Shown in pieces: positions 10,681-22,696 of a DNA stretch of 64,000 nt (its first letter is position 1; each line of letters opens with the position of its first letter). A program made the translations under genes and the position numbers. Below the pieces are notes generated by a model. The model was given only the letters and a program-made list of their open reading frames with translations. It did no database searches and was not told the origin of the DNA. The stretch is from Nelumbo lutea (Eukaryota; Streptophyta; Magnoliopsida; Proteales; Nelumbonaceae): NCBI GenBank assembly GCA_022828595.1, contig JAKGHH010000007.1, forward strand, positions 34,348,356-34,412,355, read 5' to 3'.

Positions 10681-11873
10681 CTCCATGCCTCTTCCTCTTC
10701 CCGCCCTCTCCTTCTCTCTCCTCTCTCAATCGACTCTCTCTTAGTCATCTTTCTCTATCTCAGTCATCTCTCTCTCTATGTTTGTATTCAATCTGAGCCT
10801 ACGGTGATGATTAATGTTAAATTCTTCACACTAGAAGTGGCTTTGCATTTAGGCGATCAGGTCTTCTCTCCTCTCCCAATCTCTCTCTCTCTCTCGATCC
10901 CAATAGTCTAGATGAAGTAGCGGTTCAAATGGAACAATAAGAACAAGGTCTTTTCCCTTGAATTGGGCACCTTTGAAACTTTCACAATTAGTTCACAATC
11001 CTGTAAGCAAATAAAAGTTTCACTAAGAATTCAGGTTTGAAATGAGAGCATCTAACCAAAGTCTATATTGGTTGGCAGAAATTTGTCAATACTTTTCAAA
11101 GATTATTTAGTAACATGAACATAGGCGATCAGGACACCTAGAAATCTAAGCAATATTCAACAAAAAACAAGATCCATGCATATAGAATCCTCTAATCAGA
11201 ACTGTCATGCAACCAAGCTGCCAAACCTCACATACAGATTGGATAATAGAAAAGAGGGCCTTGGAGTATGAAGATGTACATAAGTTCAACTCAAAATTCA
11301 ATTAAAAAAAAAAAAAAGAAAACATCAGCTAGATAGCTTGTTTTCACAGATAAAAAGAAAAGGAAATAGAGGTGAGGAATCAATTTTTTGAGTGGTTATG
11401 GTTGGATTGAAGCATCGTGCATTTATAATTGATTTCCGCCTTTAGTTTTGCTTCTTCAATTTGATATGATATTTACCTGGTGAAGTTAAATATTTGGTTT
11501 CTATGTATGCAGGCAAGTGTACTTCAATGGCATGGTGACTGTGGTGAGCCAGCAGATCAAGTTCCAATTCACTCACTTTTTCAGAGAACCATTTAGAGGA
11601 AAGCCTGCTGGTTCTTGGAAAACCTACTGAAGATTATGGCAGTGTAAGTAGTTCAAATAATTCTCTCCTTATGATTGATTGATATGAACATGATATGGGG
11701 TCATCAATCAGAGTTGTGTTTCAAGCTTACCCTTCCTTAATCAGTCAACCCTGAAATTTCTATGTGGGTCTCAATAAAATGCTTTTTTTCCCTCGAGCTC
11801 TCAACCTAATGGGTCACAAAATAATACATTATTGAACCCCCTGGATATGTATGTAGGGGTTCACATGGGTTTC
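10681..11873. other. CT-rich and unassigned DNA with one exon-like block
   Basis: Pyrimidine-rich DNA with (CT)n runs (10700-10780, 10860-10900) passes into ordinary intergenic sequence. A block at about 11513-11643 is bounded by TGCAG and GTAAGT like an exon. One frame reads V-Y-F-N-G-M-V-T-V-V-S and then R-E-P-F-R-G-K-P-A-G-S before a stop. I do not recognise it. Its right side is split by Tat-A at 11874, and the flank resumes at 22697. Confidence 0.3.
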
Positions 11874-12750
11874 TGATGTTGCGCAATCCGGGCACTCCTA
11901 GCTGGCTGCTGACTGGCTCCTACCTAGCAATGGACGACACCTGAGAAGAAGACGGTGAAGAATTCCTGGGGTAGTTGACCGGTGGGAATACTCCGATGCT
12001 TAAGTTAGAACGAAGAAAATAGTAAAGAGTGTAAAAAAGGATAAGAGTGTAGGTCGCGTTAGAGCACTGAGTCAGCTCGAGAGAAAGTTCGAGTAAGTTC
12101 AAGATAAGATCTCGGATGTTCGAGAGAGCCCTTCCTTTCAACTAGGGGGGCTCTTATATAGACGTTCTTGTCAAATCGGGCATAACCGCCACTGGGCCTC
12201 TATCGCAGCCGTTATTTTCCAGGGCTGCGCAGGTAAACCGTTGCAGAGCACTACCCAATCGGAATGAGTGACACGTCCTGGAGGGACAGGCATGCCACCA
12301 TCTGTCGAGAGACGTGGGTGCAGTCTGTTGAATTGGCAGGGATTGTGCTGTCGGTTAGGAGACGTGGCACAGTTTGACGGGTACGGTCTTGTCAGATAGA
12401 AGTTTCCTGAAAGCATCGCGTCGCTTACTCGCGAGCTACCTTGTAGCGAGCTATCCTGTTGCGAGCTACTTTGTAGCAAGCTCCTTGGGGTACTTCGAGG
12501 TGACCCCTCTCAAGTGTTGGAGCGAGCTGGTTACCTGAGCTTGCAAGTTGGGACAGACTTGTCTTGGAGTATTCCCTTTCAGTAGCTCGGGGGACCTCGA
12601 GCTCGCGCTGTAGCGAGCTCCCCCTATAGCGAGCTACCCTGTGGGCTCGTTACTTAGTTGCAGTCAGGCTGTGGTGCTGAGCTGTTGCTCGTGCTGAGTC
12701 ACATCCACGTGCCATCATCTCAAGGGGTCGGGTCAAATCACCCTCCATCA
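11874..12750 (-). repeat. Tat-A 3' LTR
   Basis: It matches 21814-22696 along its length, beginning TGATGTTGCGCAATC and ending CCCTCCATCA on the plus strand. A minus-strand TATA box (TATATAAG, 12154-12161) lies in the promoter position. At 12430-12485 and 12598-12650 there are 15-16 bp near-repeats containing GAGCTA or GAGCTC. The polypurine tract abuts it at 12751. Confidence 0.92.
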
Positions 12751-12770
12751 ATTGCCCCCCACTCCTCGAG
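12751..12770 (-). promoter_or_regulatory. Tat-A polypurine tract
   Basis: The minus strand reads CTCGAGGAGTGGGGGGCAAT directly before the 3' LTR start TGATGGAGGG. This is the expected plus-strand DNA primer site for reverse transcription. Confidence 0.8.
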
Positions 12771-13072
12771 ATAAGAGTGTTACCTTAGCATGAGGAGTTC
12801 ATGAAGTTTGATGGGTGGATTTGACTGAAGTTCAAACTTGATTGACTGCTCGCATTAAATGTGCGTTTGGAAGTCAGGGGATTTCTAACTTTTCGAATGC
12901 CGAGAAACATGCCAAAGTGGCTCTTAACTCCAGATCTCGTGCAGCTGTCATTACCTCAATCATGGGAGATGTGCAACCAGTCACATTTCGATTTCAAAAG
13001 ACGTGCGGTCAGCTTGACTATGAACCGTAAGATCTGTCTCAGTCCGAGCCATTGATTTGAGGGCACAGTAGC

Positions 13073-13080
13073 TATAAATA
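13073..13080 (+). promoter_or_regulatory. TATA box of the Tat-A antisense gene
   Basis: The box is TATAAATA, in the context CACAGTAGC-TATAAATA-GGAGGGCCCCAG. It lies about 150 bp before the first ATG (13224) and 257 bp before the domain-start ATG (13337). The same box and GGACCCCAG-type downstream sequence occur at the matching place in Tat-B and Tat-C. Confidence 0.7.
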
Positions 13081-13223
13081 GGAGGGCCCCAGACCTCACT
13101 TTCTTTTACGCTAACTTGCCTTGTCTTCGGATTCTGAGGTCGCGTATCCGTCTAGCTGCCCGAGCTCTTCTCCTGTTCACACACCGTTTCTTCTTTTTTG
13201 GTGAGTCTTATCATATTGTCAAT

Positions 13224-14033
13224 ATGTCAGGATACCCTTACCATGTCTATTCCCGGAACGGTAACCAGGATGACGCCTCTCGAGCTCAGGGAGAGCTTGG
13301 GGGCAGGCTTTGGAGGCTCGGGAGGCCTCCGGCGAGATGGCTTCTACTTCTCGAGGCAAGGAGCCCAACAACTTTGGTCCCTCCTCTATGACGATGGAGA
13401 GACTTAGATCTCTAGTTCTTCACTTTAGCCTTCCCGAGGACCTTATCTACAACCTCTCCTCTGGTAACTTTCCTTGGGAGCATGGTCCCAATGAGATAGT
13501 GATTTTTCAGGAACAGCTCAAGGCTGGCTTGCGTCTTCCTCTGCATCCCCTGATAGTGGAGGTGTTGAATCATTTCAACGTCGCCATTGACCAACTCCAC
13601 CCCAACTTCATCCGAAATGTAGTTGGGACTATTTCTCAGTGTTACGAGTACTGTCTTCCCCTCAATCTTGATATCTTTTCTATCATTCTCTGCATCAAGA
13701 ATGCTTCTCCCGGAGCGCCTTCGGAAAGGTGTTCCTACTATTTTTCTCCCTGCTGCGACTTCAAGCTCTTGCACGAGCTGCCGAACAGGATCCCAGCCTG
13801 AAAGTGGACTATTTCGTGGTCCGTAACCCCAAGGGGTGGCCCTTCCCAACTACTAGGAGGGCTGCCATCCAGGATTCGGGGGTTGAGTTGGACCCTGAAG
13901 TTCAAAAAATGCTGCAATCCTGGGCAACAGTAGGCCTTCACTGTTCGGATTACTTGACCGAGGGAAAGCTCGTGCAGGCTGGCTTGAGTCCGAGTAGGTT
14001 GCCCATTAGGTCATGTAGTGCCTTGTAAAATAC

Positions 14034-14079
<46 letters not shown>

Positions 14080-15154
14080 CTGGACTAATACCTTGTGATT
14101 TTTTTGCAGCCATCATGTCTGGTGTTGATGCGCGCCACCTTCTTTCTAGCAACCAGAAGTGTAAGGCGAAGAGGTCGCAGCCTGATCGAGCTTCCACTTT
14201 TGGGGGCATTGAATTCGAGTCTGTTGAGCCAGACTTTGTTTCTCCACTGCTTGAGTTTCCACTGGTCCCATCTAAAGGAGTTCCCAAAGAAGGCAGCCTC
14301 GAGGAGGGCGAGCTCCCGAGGCAAGGGTTGTTTCCTCCTGGGCCATCCCATCCATTCCCCTACCTGCAGTTCCCGGTAGGGAACTAGGAGGGTGTCAATG
14401 ACTACACCGTGGCTGGGCGGAAGAGCCGAAGGGCAATCTGCCACGAGGAGGTCGCTAGGTGAGGGGAGATGGAGCCCAAGGCGCTCGCCACGTTTGCCGC
14501 TTCTCACTGTATGGTGGTAAGTGGTCTTTTCTCTTTATTCTCGTTCTTTCCTTTCTTTTCCTTTTTTCTGACCTTAGTCTCCTGTTGGCAGGTGAACTCC
14601 GCCATCCGCGTCATGGCCCTCCAGACCAACATCCACTTTGGCGATGCTCACAATCAGAGAGCCAACGTCTAGATGCTCCAGGGCGAGCTCGACCAGTTCC
14701 GAGGTGAAATCCTTCAGGCTCGCAAGGGGAGTGAGGCCCAGTAGCTGCTTGTCCGTGACTAGGAGCACAGATCGCCAGGCTTTCTGAGGAGAGCACATTC
14801 TACAGGGAGGAGTTGAGGGTTGCAGCGGAGAGGGAGCTCCTTTGCCAGCAGGTTCGGGACTTGGAGTCTAGACTTCTGGACCGAACTTGGAACTTCAACA
14901 CCATGGTGGAGGCCGAGCGGGCTAATGCAGTCTAGGACTTCAAGGACTCCCAGGAGTATCACGACCTCCAAGTGGAGTATGGCTCGAGCTCATACTGCTT
15001 CAGATTCAACCTTTGCCATTGGTTGGTCCGAAAGAAGTTCTCTGGGCTCAATTTCAATGGCATCACAATGAAGGGCCTGACTCCTGAGACGGCAGGCTAG
15101 GCGGAGGAGGAGGAACCTGACTCCCTGGAGGACGAGGATGAGGTGGACCCTTGA
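13224..15154 (+). pseudogene. Tat-A antisense gene (Transposase_28-like / coiled coil), three exons, broken
   Basis: This gene runs opposite to gag-pol. Exon 1 is about 13224-13993, exon 2 is 14110-14516 and exon 3 starts at 14592. Splice sites are GTAGGT/TTTTTGCAG and GTAAGT/TTGGCAG, and intron positions match those in Tat-B and Tat-C. Exon 1 from 13337 has the domain core with NFGPSSMT, then GNFPWEHGPNEIVIF and LPLHPLIVEVLNHF, as in the family called putative plant transposon/gypsy-type (Transposase_28). Breaks are a frame change before 13337, a one-base loss at about 13800 within the P-A-W-K motif, stops at 14385-14387 and near 14460, a stop at 14671-14673, and a further frame shift in exon 3. 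Exon 3 ends with an acidic E-E-E-E-P-D-S-L-E-D-E-D tail. Intron 1 holds a (TA)n microsatellite (about 14036-14077). Function is unknown. Confidence 0.75.
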
Positions 15155-15620
15155 GGCTGGCTTCTCTTATGGTTCCCGGGTGCCAAAACCCGGTTTTCAA
15201 AAATCTTTTTCTTGGGCAGTTGTGCCCTCTTTTACTTCTTGTTGAAATTTCTCGAGCTATTTAGCTTGGTTTTTATTTATGAAATAGTAATGAAATTTTT
15301 TCTTTTCCTGCTAAGTATGGTGCGCTCTTTTATTTTTCTGCCGAAGCGATCTCATCACCCGAGCTGTTAGAGCTACATGCCCGAAGTAGGATTCTTCAGT
15401 AATTGTTACCCAAGCTATCCCTTAGTGTTTGAGGTATTTTTATAGTATACCCTGAAGTAATCACCATGTATGCCCGAACTATATGTTTGTAGGTTGTTCC
15501 TTATCTTGTTCAACCGATGTATTGAGACGGGCTATGCTTCATAGGGTTCAGACCCGAGTTGCTTGCGCCTCTGATACTTCATACTTTGCCTTCACTGGTG
15601 AAGCAGCTAAGTCTTCCATC
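15155..15620. other. 3' region downstream of the Tat-A antisense gene
   Basis: This is non-coding element DNA after the antisense stop. A possible poly(A) context (ATTTATGAAATAGTAATGAAA, 15275-15296) fits the 3' end of the antisense transcript. The hairpin-bearing repeats start after it. Confidence 0.4.
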
Positions 15621-15902
15621 GTGCTGAGGTCTTAGTAAGCTCGGTGTTTTAGCCCTTAGGCTAAGGGGTAACTTATAGTTTTCCCTTGGAGGTTACCCAT
15701 GCCATGGAGGCGACTGGGTCTTATTGCGCCAAGGTCGTGTTAGCTCGGCATTTTGGCCCTTAGGCTCTGAGAGTGACTCGTGGTCTACTTAGTAATTCGC
15801 CTATGCCATAGGGGCGACTGGGTCTTATCACGCCGAGGTCGTGTTAGCTCGGCATTTTGGCCCTTAAGCTCTGAGAGTGACTCGTGGTCTACTTAGTAAT
15901 TA
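15621..15902. repeat. Tat-A hairpin repeats between pol and the antisense gene
   Basis: Three related inverted repeats occur at 15621-15645, 15726-15750 and 15830-15854, about 104 bp apart. The best one reads CGCCGAG-GTCGTGTTAG-CTCGGCA. The 104 bp unit is duplicated almost exactly (15711-15814 and 15815-15902), including GCGACTGGGTCTTAT and AGAGTGACTCGTGGTCTACTT. The same hairpin follows integrase in Tat-B and Tat-C. Confidence 0.8.
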
Positions 15903-16990
15903 CAGGTAATACTGCCTTAGGTTGACAATATTCCATGCCCGAGGTACTTGTTTCCCTTCAAGGGTTTTGAGCTTGTATGTTCCTTACCCGAGCACCCATT
16001 TCACTCGGTAGGGTCCTTCCCAATTTGATCCGAGCTTACCAATGCAGGGCTCAGGTACCATAACTTTACGAAGGACCAGGTCGCTGACGCGGAAGCTCCG
16101 CTTCTTGACCCTGGCGTTATAGTACCGAGCTACTCTTTGCTGGTAAGCTGCGGTCCTGATATATGCGAGGTCCCTTCCTTCGTCGAGTAGGTCAAGGTTG
16201 GTATGTAGCTCATCTTCATTTGCCTTATCATCATACACTTCCATTTGTAGTGAGGGAACCTCAATCTCAGCTGGGATGACTGCTTCGGTGCCGTAGGTGA
16301 GGTTGAAGGGGTCTCTCCTATGGTGGTCTTCTCTGTAGTTTGGTAAGCCCATAGAACGCTGGGTAGCTCGTCTGCCCATAGTCCTTCAACTCGGTCTAAT
16401 CGTGCCTTCAGTCCAAGGAGGATAGCTTTGTTCGTGACCTCTGCTTGACCGTTTGCTTGAGGGTGTGCGACCGAAGTGAAGTTCTGTTGGATCCTCATGT
16501 CTTGACACCAGTTTTGGAATTTGATGTCCTCGAACTGCTTACTGTTATCAGAAATCAATACTCGAGGTAACGCGAAGCGACACACTATGTTCTTCCAAAA
16601 GAAGTTCTGGATGTTTCGGGCTGTGATCGTTACGAGAGGTTCAACTTCTACCCACTTGGTGAAATAATCCATTACTACCACCAGGAACTTTCTCTAGCCT
16701 ATCGCTAGTGGAAACGGTCCGAGTATATCGATGCCCCATTGCGCGAAAGGCCACGGGCTGGTGAGATACTTGAGATTGGCGACAGGCTGATGGTGGATAT
16801 TGGCATGCTTTTGGCACTTGTCACACTTTCTAACGAGTTCAATTAGCATCCCGTTTCATTGTTGGCCAGTAGTACCCCTATCGTAGTGCTTTTTGGGTGA
16901 GGGCCTTGCCCCCAGTGTCCGCCGCACAGGCCTTCATGAGTGTCGCGGAGTACAAGCTCGGCTTCGGAAGGTCGCAGGCAGTGCAGTTAA
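15903..16990 (-). pseudogene. Tat-A integrase
   Basis: On the minus strand the zinc-binding end KCDKCQKHANIHH (about 16838-16800) leads into the core. The first acid is in MDYFTKWVEVE (about 16679), the second in LISDNSKQFED (about 16560) and the third in NGQAEVTNKAI (about 16440). The C-terminal part (15984-16379) has YYNARVKKRSFRVSDLVLRK and the GPY-like NWEGPYRVK motif common in gypsy integrases. A frame change lies near 16330 and stops near 16696 and 15930. Integrase would insert the cDNA, but this copy cannot be made whole. Confidence 0.88.
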
Positions 16991-18330
16991 GAGAATGTGT
17001 AGGATCTTCAGTACAACCGTTCGTCTATTGTCACGTATTTGGCCGCCTAACGCTCTACCCTTCTGGCGGCATTGCGATTCGCAAGGAGGGTCCCGTGTAG
17101 CAGGAAGCTCACGAGCGGGTCGATCCAACTCAACTTTGCTTGAATGACAGGATTGCCTCCTCTGCCCCTCCGAGAATGCTAGGCCAAGGCAGGTCCTCTA
17201 TATACATGGTTCTCATGGTGATATCATTGGTGCTAGCTATCCAGGACAGAGCATTGGCCTCAGCGTTCTCCGACCTCGGGACTTGCTTGATGAAGTGTGA
17301 CTGGAAATTGAGCAGAGCCTCTCTTACTTTGGCTAAGTAGGCAATCTTAGTCGGTTCGCGAGCTTCGTATTCTCCTGTAACCTGATTAACCACGAGCTGG
17401 GAATCGCTGTAGATGATAATGTGCTTGCCTTTCATTTCTTTGGCTAGAGCTAGCCCGGCTATCAATGCTTCGTACTCCGCTTCATTGTTGGATGCCGTGA
17501 ACTCGAAGCGCAATGCGTACTCCAGTTTTGTGCCACTTGGGTCGTGCAGAACTATTCTGGCTCTGTTGCCCTGCTGGTTCGAGGAGCCATCTACGCGAAG
17601 GATCCAGGGCTCCTCATCCCAGTTCGCACTTGGCCTAATTAGGAGAGATGCCGCACTGGCTGCTATCTCACGGTGCCCGGACTCAACCGGCCCGGGAGCT
17701 CCGGGCTCACCCAAACTAGGGACCTCATGCTCAACCGGCCTGGAGACTTCAGAGCTGAAAGTGCACTCTACGATGAAGTCTACTAAGGCTTGGGCCTTTA
17801 ATAGCAGTTCGTGGCTTGTATTAGAGGTCGTACTCATTGAGCTCAATGACCCACTTCATCAGTCGACCAGAGACCTCGGGTTTGAGTAGGACTTGCCTCA
17901 GAGGTTTGTTGGTGAGGGCGATAACAGTATGAGCTTGAAAGTACGGATGGAGCTTTCGGGCTGCAATAACCAGTGCATAGGCCAGTTTTTCTATCTTCGG
18001 ATATCTTGTCTCTGCTCCCTACAACACTTTACTAACATAGTAGATAGGTCATTGGACCCGATCTACTTCTTTTATTAGTACTGAGCTGACCACTTTATCA
18101 CTTGCCGAGAGGTACAACTCTAAAACATCGCCCTCTTCAGGCTGGGTTAAGATCGGTATGCTAGCGAGGTACTTTTTGAGCTCGTCAAACGCGAGCTGGA
18201 AGTTTTGGGTCCATTCAAACCATTTGCTTTTAATTGCCTTAAAGAAGGGTAGGAAATTGTTTATCGACTATGACATGAAGCGGCTATTCTGCCATTCAAC
18301 CTATGAACCTCCTTCATTTTCTAGGGTGGT
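16991..18330 (-). pseudogene. Tat-A RNase H region
   Basis: The 17130-17846 frame is an archaeal-type RNase H like those of Tat/Ogre elements: the first acid in ILRVDGSSNQQG, the second in NNEAEYEALIAGLALA, the third in IIYSDSQLVVNQVTGEYEAR, and a tail with VPRSENAEANALS. The connection domain upstream (17846-18330) includes the FKAIK-like and YLAS-like blocks of Tat RTs, with stops at several places. It would remove the RNA template during reverse transcription. Confidence 0.88.
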
Positions 18331-19320
18331 CTCATATCTAGGATGGCCCTTATTTTGTCCGGGTTGGCTTCAATGCTGTGCCGGTTAACAATGTATCCCA
18401 TGAATTTACCCAAGGTGACGCCAAAGACACACTTATTCGGGTTCAACTTCATGTTAAATCTATGCAGAATTTCAAAAACTGAATGCAAGTCTTGTATCAA
18501 TTAATGTGTAAACTGGGTTTTGACGACCATGTCATCTACATAACACTCTATTTTTTTGCCAATCAATGGCTCAAACAATTTATTTACACGTCTTTGAAAG
18601 GTTTTCCCGGCATTTTATAGCCCAAAGGGCATGACCTTGTAGTAGTACAGGCCAAGCTCTGTTATGAAGGCAGACTTTTCTTCATCTGCCGGGTCCATCT
18701 GGATCTGGTTGTAGCCCGAGTAGGTGTCTAGAAAGCTCAGCAACTCATGCCCCGAGGTCGCATCCACCAGACAGTCGATCCTGGGAAGTGGGAAGTAGTC
18801 CTTTGGGCAAGCTTGGTTCAGGTTGGTGTAGTCGATGCACATGCACCATTTAGCGTTAGCCTTTTTCACCAGAATGGGGCTGGCCGCCCAGCTTGGGTAA
18901 TGGACTTTCTTGATAAAATCTTTTACAAGGAACTTCCCGACCTCCTCGTCGACTGCCCTTCATTGCTCTAGGGCTAGGTTGTGTTACTTCTATCTAACGG
19001 GCCTAACTACAGGATCAGTTTTAAGCTTATGAGTTATGATGCTAGGGTCTATGTCGGGCATTTCTGCCACCGACTATGCAAAAATATCTAAATTTTCAAG
19101 TAAAAAGCATACCGGTTTAGATCGCATGGGCTCCTCAATGGAAGCACCGATCTGAAGCATTCGGGCTGGGTCCTCCATCGAGGCTGGGATGGAGACGGTC
19201 TCTTCTGTGGGTGCAACTCGCTCTTCGCTCTGCTCCGTAGGTCGCTCCAGCTTGAGGTCATCGGCCACCTCAGCTTTCCCTTTGAGGGTGGCGATGTAGC
19301 ATTTGCGAGACTCAAGCTAG
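18331..19320 (-). pseudogene. Tat-A reverse transcriptase
   Basis: The 18615-18869 frame holds RT blocks: KWCMCIDYTNLNQACPKD, FPLPRIDCLVDA, LLSFLDTYSGYNQI and YYYKVMPFGL. The catalytic YVDD is encoded at 18531-18542 in another segment of the frame, followed by NPNKCVFGVT at about 18410-18440. Stops fall after MPFGL (about 18614), in the DPVVRPVR block (about 19000) and near 18505. Upstream, 19074-19268 carries the linker to protease ending in LENLDIFA. Confidence 0.88.
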
Positions 19321-19856
19321 TCACCTCGCGCTATCCCGATTCTGAAGTCCGTGGGGAACCTAATGGCCAAGTAGTAAGTGGACACCATAGCCCGTAAGGC
19401 ATGGGTAATCGGCCGATGTACTATGGTGTTATACGGGGAGGGGGTTCCGACCACCAAGAAATCGTGGTTGAGCCTCACCATGCTAGGCCAAGTGCCGACT
19501 TCCACAGGTATTGTAATCCTTCCCAGAGGCCTGACTTCCTCTCCGCTGAAGCCTACCAGGGGAGTGTTCGCGGGCTTCAGTACAGTTTCTTGGAGCTGAA
19601 GCTGGTCGAAGGCTGCTTTGAAGAGGATGTCCGCTGAGCTGCCTGAGTCGATGAGGATTAGCTTGACTTCGAAGTCATTGATCTTCATCTTTATGACGAG
19701 CGCGTCATCATGGGGGTAGTGGAGTCCACATGCGTCATCTTCTATGAAGAAGATGAGATCTTCCATCCTTGGCCGCTTTGGGGGGTTATGCTCTTCCCTG
19801 GTGGCCTCGCGAGCTGATGAGCGAGCTGCAGCTGAGGTGCAGCCGCCACACTCCAA
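19317..19856 (-). pseudogene. Tat-A protease region
   Basis: This is the retropepsin-like protease between gag and RT. The active-site motif LIDSGSSADILF is intact (about 19665-19630). Upstream is the HYPHDDALVIKMKIN strand, and downstream NTPLVGFSGEEVRPLG, VEVGTWPSMVRLNHDFLVV and PSPYNTIVHRP. The frame is open through the domain but ends at a stop at 19317 in a position where the related elements read on into RT. Confidence 0.85.
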
Positions 19857-21735
19857 CTATGACATGGATGGTCCCCCGAACTAGTCTCTCTTTGGGGGGG
19901 TGCTTCTGCGACTGTTCCGCTTGCCTACTAGACTCGAGAGCGTCCCTACTCTGCTCCCCTTGCCGACCTGCTTTATTACTATTATTATTACTTTGTACAA
20001 AATTTCTCAGATATCTACGACGGATGAGTTCTTCTATCTCATCATGGAGAATTTTATAACTTTTAGTGCTATGATTGTGATCTTTATGAAAGCTACAGTG
20101 CAGATTTTTATTTCTAACATTAGGGTCCGCCTTCAACCGAGGTGGCCACTTCACGTACGGGGCATCCTTGATCGCCATGAGGATCTCAGCCTGCTTCGCA
20201 TTGAGGGGCGTGTAGTCCCTTTCTGCTGTCGGAGCTCGGAAGGGCTAAACCGGCCTTGCCCCACCAAGCTGGATCCTTCCTTTTCCTGTTGTCGCCTTGA
20301 AATGAGAGCTCTGGTTCCCTCTTCCTTTTCTCAAGGGTCTACTTGCCCTTCTGGTTGATTTCTTCCTCCATCCCTATGAACCGATTCGCGAGCTTGAGGA
20401 ACTTGATCACGGTTTTGGGATGATTGACGACTATGTGCCACTTGAACTCTTTGTGAGTGATACCTCGCTTGGCTTTGGTGAGGTGAACTGCGGGATCTAG
20501 GTCAGGTATCTACAAACAAGCATCGTTGAACCGCTTGATGTAACTCCGAATGGACTCCCCTTCCTTTTGAACTATGCTGAAGAGGCTTTCCTAAGTTCTC
20601 GGGCACCTCTTGCTGGTGATGAAGTGGGAGGTGAAAACTTGCATGAACTGTGCCCAACTTCTTATCGAACCGGGTGTGAGGTTTCGGTACCAGGTGCGGG
20701 CTACCCCTTTGAAGGTGGTGGAAAAGGCCACGCACATGCAGGATTCGCTGGCTCTTGCCATGTGCATCTGAGAGTGGAAAGCATCCACATGATCATTCGG
20801 ATCGAAAGATCCATCACACTTGTCCAGTGGAGGGAGCTTGAAGTCCCTTGACATAGGGACAACAAGGAGTTCTGGAGACAGTGGGGAAGAAACTGAGAGG
20901 AGAGGGGTGCACCTGAGGTTACCTCCTCTTTTCCTCTAAGCTCGAGAGAGACTCGGGTAGCAGTTCAGCAAGCTCGCCGACGTCTTCATTGCTGCTTTGC
21001 CAGCTCGGCATTGGTGCTTGATGCTTTAGTGTCCCCAAGCTCGATGGGCTCGGAATGCTGGTAGTGGCTCTGGACCGAAGGGCCCTGCCTGTAGTCTGCG
21101 GCCAGGACCTCGAACGGGTTCTTTGCGAGTGAGAGCTCGAACTGCGAATGCTGGGGCGATGCAGTTTTGGTTGGCTAGGAGGCCCCTGACCTGCCCACAA
21201 GCTGCGAGGTGGGGGTGGCTGGCCTCTCCTTCCTACCAAGGGAAGAGGCTTGGCTCTTGGCGGGATCCTGGGCCTGGGAGGCCTTTCCCCGGTGAGGTCG
21301 TTCACTCCGGCGGGAGGGCTTGGTCTGCTTCGTGGCTGGGTGCCGAGGGGGAAGCGGTGGCTGGGCTTGAAGCAAGGAGGGAAACTATTGCTTGTAATGG
21401 TACTGGGAGACCTGATGCAACACTTGTTGTTGGTAAAGTTGGAACTACTGAAATTGTTGCATTTGACCTTGCATGGCTCGCATACATTGCATTAAGTCTT
21501 CCAACTGGTTCGGGTTAGCCACTGGGGGCACAAGCAAATGTTCAGAAAAGGTTGCTTCAACTGTGGATGGGAGTGGAGTGATCGTGGGTGCCATTGTGAG
21601 GGGCACATTCAGACTGGGAACAACACCCACGGAGATGGGGACGGTGAACTGTCCAATACAGATAGTGGGAAGTTGCGGTTACTCCCTAGAGGCGTTCTGG
21701 CTGGCACCACGTCCGACGTTACTGGAGGAGGCCAT
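19857..21735 (-). pseudogene. Tat-A gag
   Basis: The start ATG is at 21735-21733 on the minus strand, reading M-A-S-S-S-N, shared with Tat-C. An early stop follows after about 18 codons. Later pieces show the N-terminal block QLEDLMQCMRAMQGQMQQFQ (near 21470), the Gag core (20591-20854: RDFKLPPLDKCDGSFDPNDH, then TWYRNLTPGSI) and the zinc-knuckle block (19786-20178: CSFHKDHNHSTKSY). The last cysteine of the knuckle is tyrosine. At least four stops or frame changes break it. Confidence 0.85.
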
Positions 21736-21794
21736 GAATGCTGAGTTTTCAAAAGGAAATTGTAGAAGCTTAGAGGAAGGCTTTTTGAAGCGTT

Positions 21795-21811
21795 TCCCAC
21801 AGACGACGCCA
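21795..21811 (-). promoter_or_regulatory. Tat-A primer-binding site
   Basis: The minus strand reads TTTGGCGTCGTCTGTGGGA immediately after the 5' LTR end. It corresponds to TGGCGCCGTCTGTGGGA in Tat-C with one change. The first bases resemble the complement of a tRNA-Asp 3' end. Confidence 0.7.
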
Positions 21812-21813
21812 AA

Positions 21814-22696
21814 TGATGCTACGCAATCTGGGCACTCCTACCTGAAAATGGACGACACTTGAGAAGAAGACGGTGAAGAATTCCCAGGGGCTTGCCCTGT
21901 GAGAATACTCCGATGCTTAAGTTAGAATGCTAGAGAAAATAGTGAAGAGTGATAAAAAGGATAAGAGTGTAGGTCACGTTAGATCACTGAGTTAGCTTGA
22001 GAGAAAGTTCGAGTAAGTTCAAGATAAGATCTCAAATGTTCGAGAGAGCCCTTCCTTTCAACTAGGGGGCTCTTATATAGGAGTTCTTGTCAAATCGGGT
22101 GTAACCGCCACTAGGCCTCTGTCGCAACCGTTATTTGCCAGGGCTGCGCAGGTAACCGTTGCAGGGCACTACCCAACCGGATGAGTGACACATCCCGAGA
22201 GGACAGGCATGCTACCATCTGTCGAGAGACGTGGGTGCAGTCTGTTTGAATTGGCAGGGACTGCGCCGTCAGCCAAGAGACGTGGCGCAGTCTGACGGGT
22301 ACGGTCTTGTCAAATAGAAGCTTCCTGAAAACATCGCATCACTTGGTAGTGAGCTATCTTGTCGCATAGCAAGCCATCCTGTCGCGAGCTACTTTGTAGC
22401 GAGCTCCTTGGGGTACTTCGAGGTGACCCCTGCCTTTGGGGCTGTTTTTTTTGCCTAAGTGTTGGAAGAGCTAGTTACCCTAGCTCGCGAGCTGGGATAG
22501 ACTTGTCTTGGAGTATTCCCTTCTAGTAGCTCGGGGGACCTCGAGCTCATGTTGTAGCGAGCTCCCCCTATAGCGAGCTATGGTGTAGCGAGCTGCCCTG
22601 TGGGCTGGCTACTTAGTCGCAGTCAAGCTGTTGCTCGTGCTGAGTCATGTCCACGTATCATCGTCTCCAGGGGTCGGGTCAAATCACCCTCCATCA
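21814..22696 (-). repeat. Tat-A 5' LTR
   Basis: This LTR is 883 bp, paired with 11874-12750. Plus-strand edges are TGATGCTACGC and CCCTCCATCA. A minus-strand TATA box (CTATATAAGA) lies at 22071-22080. A small insertion near 22437-22455 and scattered substitutions separate the two LTRs. Confidence 0.92.

Larger units (their letters stand above)
11874..22696 (-). mobile_element. Tat-A: full-length Ty3/gypsy Tat-type element, minus strand
   Basis: Two LTRs (11874-12750 and 21814-22696) in the same orientation bound 9.06 kb of internal DNA. On the minus strand the order is primer-binding site, gag, PR, RT, RNase H, INT, antisense gene, polypurine tract. The flanking 5-mers are GTTTC (11869-11873) and GGTTC (22697-22701), a target-site duplication with one mismatch. 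Every pol domain carries stops or frame changes, so it is an old, non-autonomous copy. The antisense gene between pol and the 3' LTR marks it as Tat lineage. Confidence 0.9.

Noticed and set aside
11513..11643. Exon-like block bounded by AG and GTAAGT
   Set aside because: The longest frame stops after about 38 codons, the protein is not recognised, and no partner exon was found, so it is only mentioned within the region description.
18331..20900. Possible endogenous pararetrovirus, because of protease-RT-RNase H order
   Set aside because: Paired LTRs, a primer-binding site next to the LTR, integrase after RNase H and a target-site duplication identify a Ty3/gypsy retrotransposon. No movement or coat protein motif is seen.
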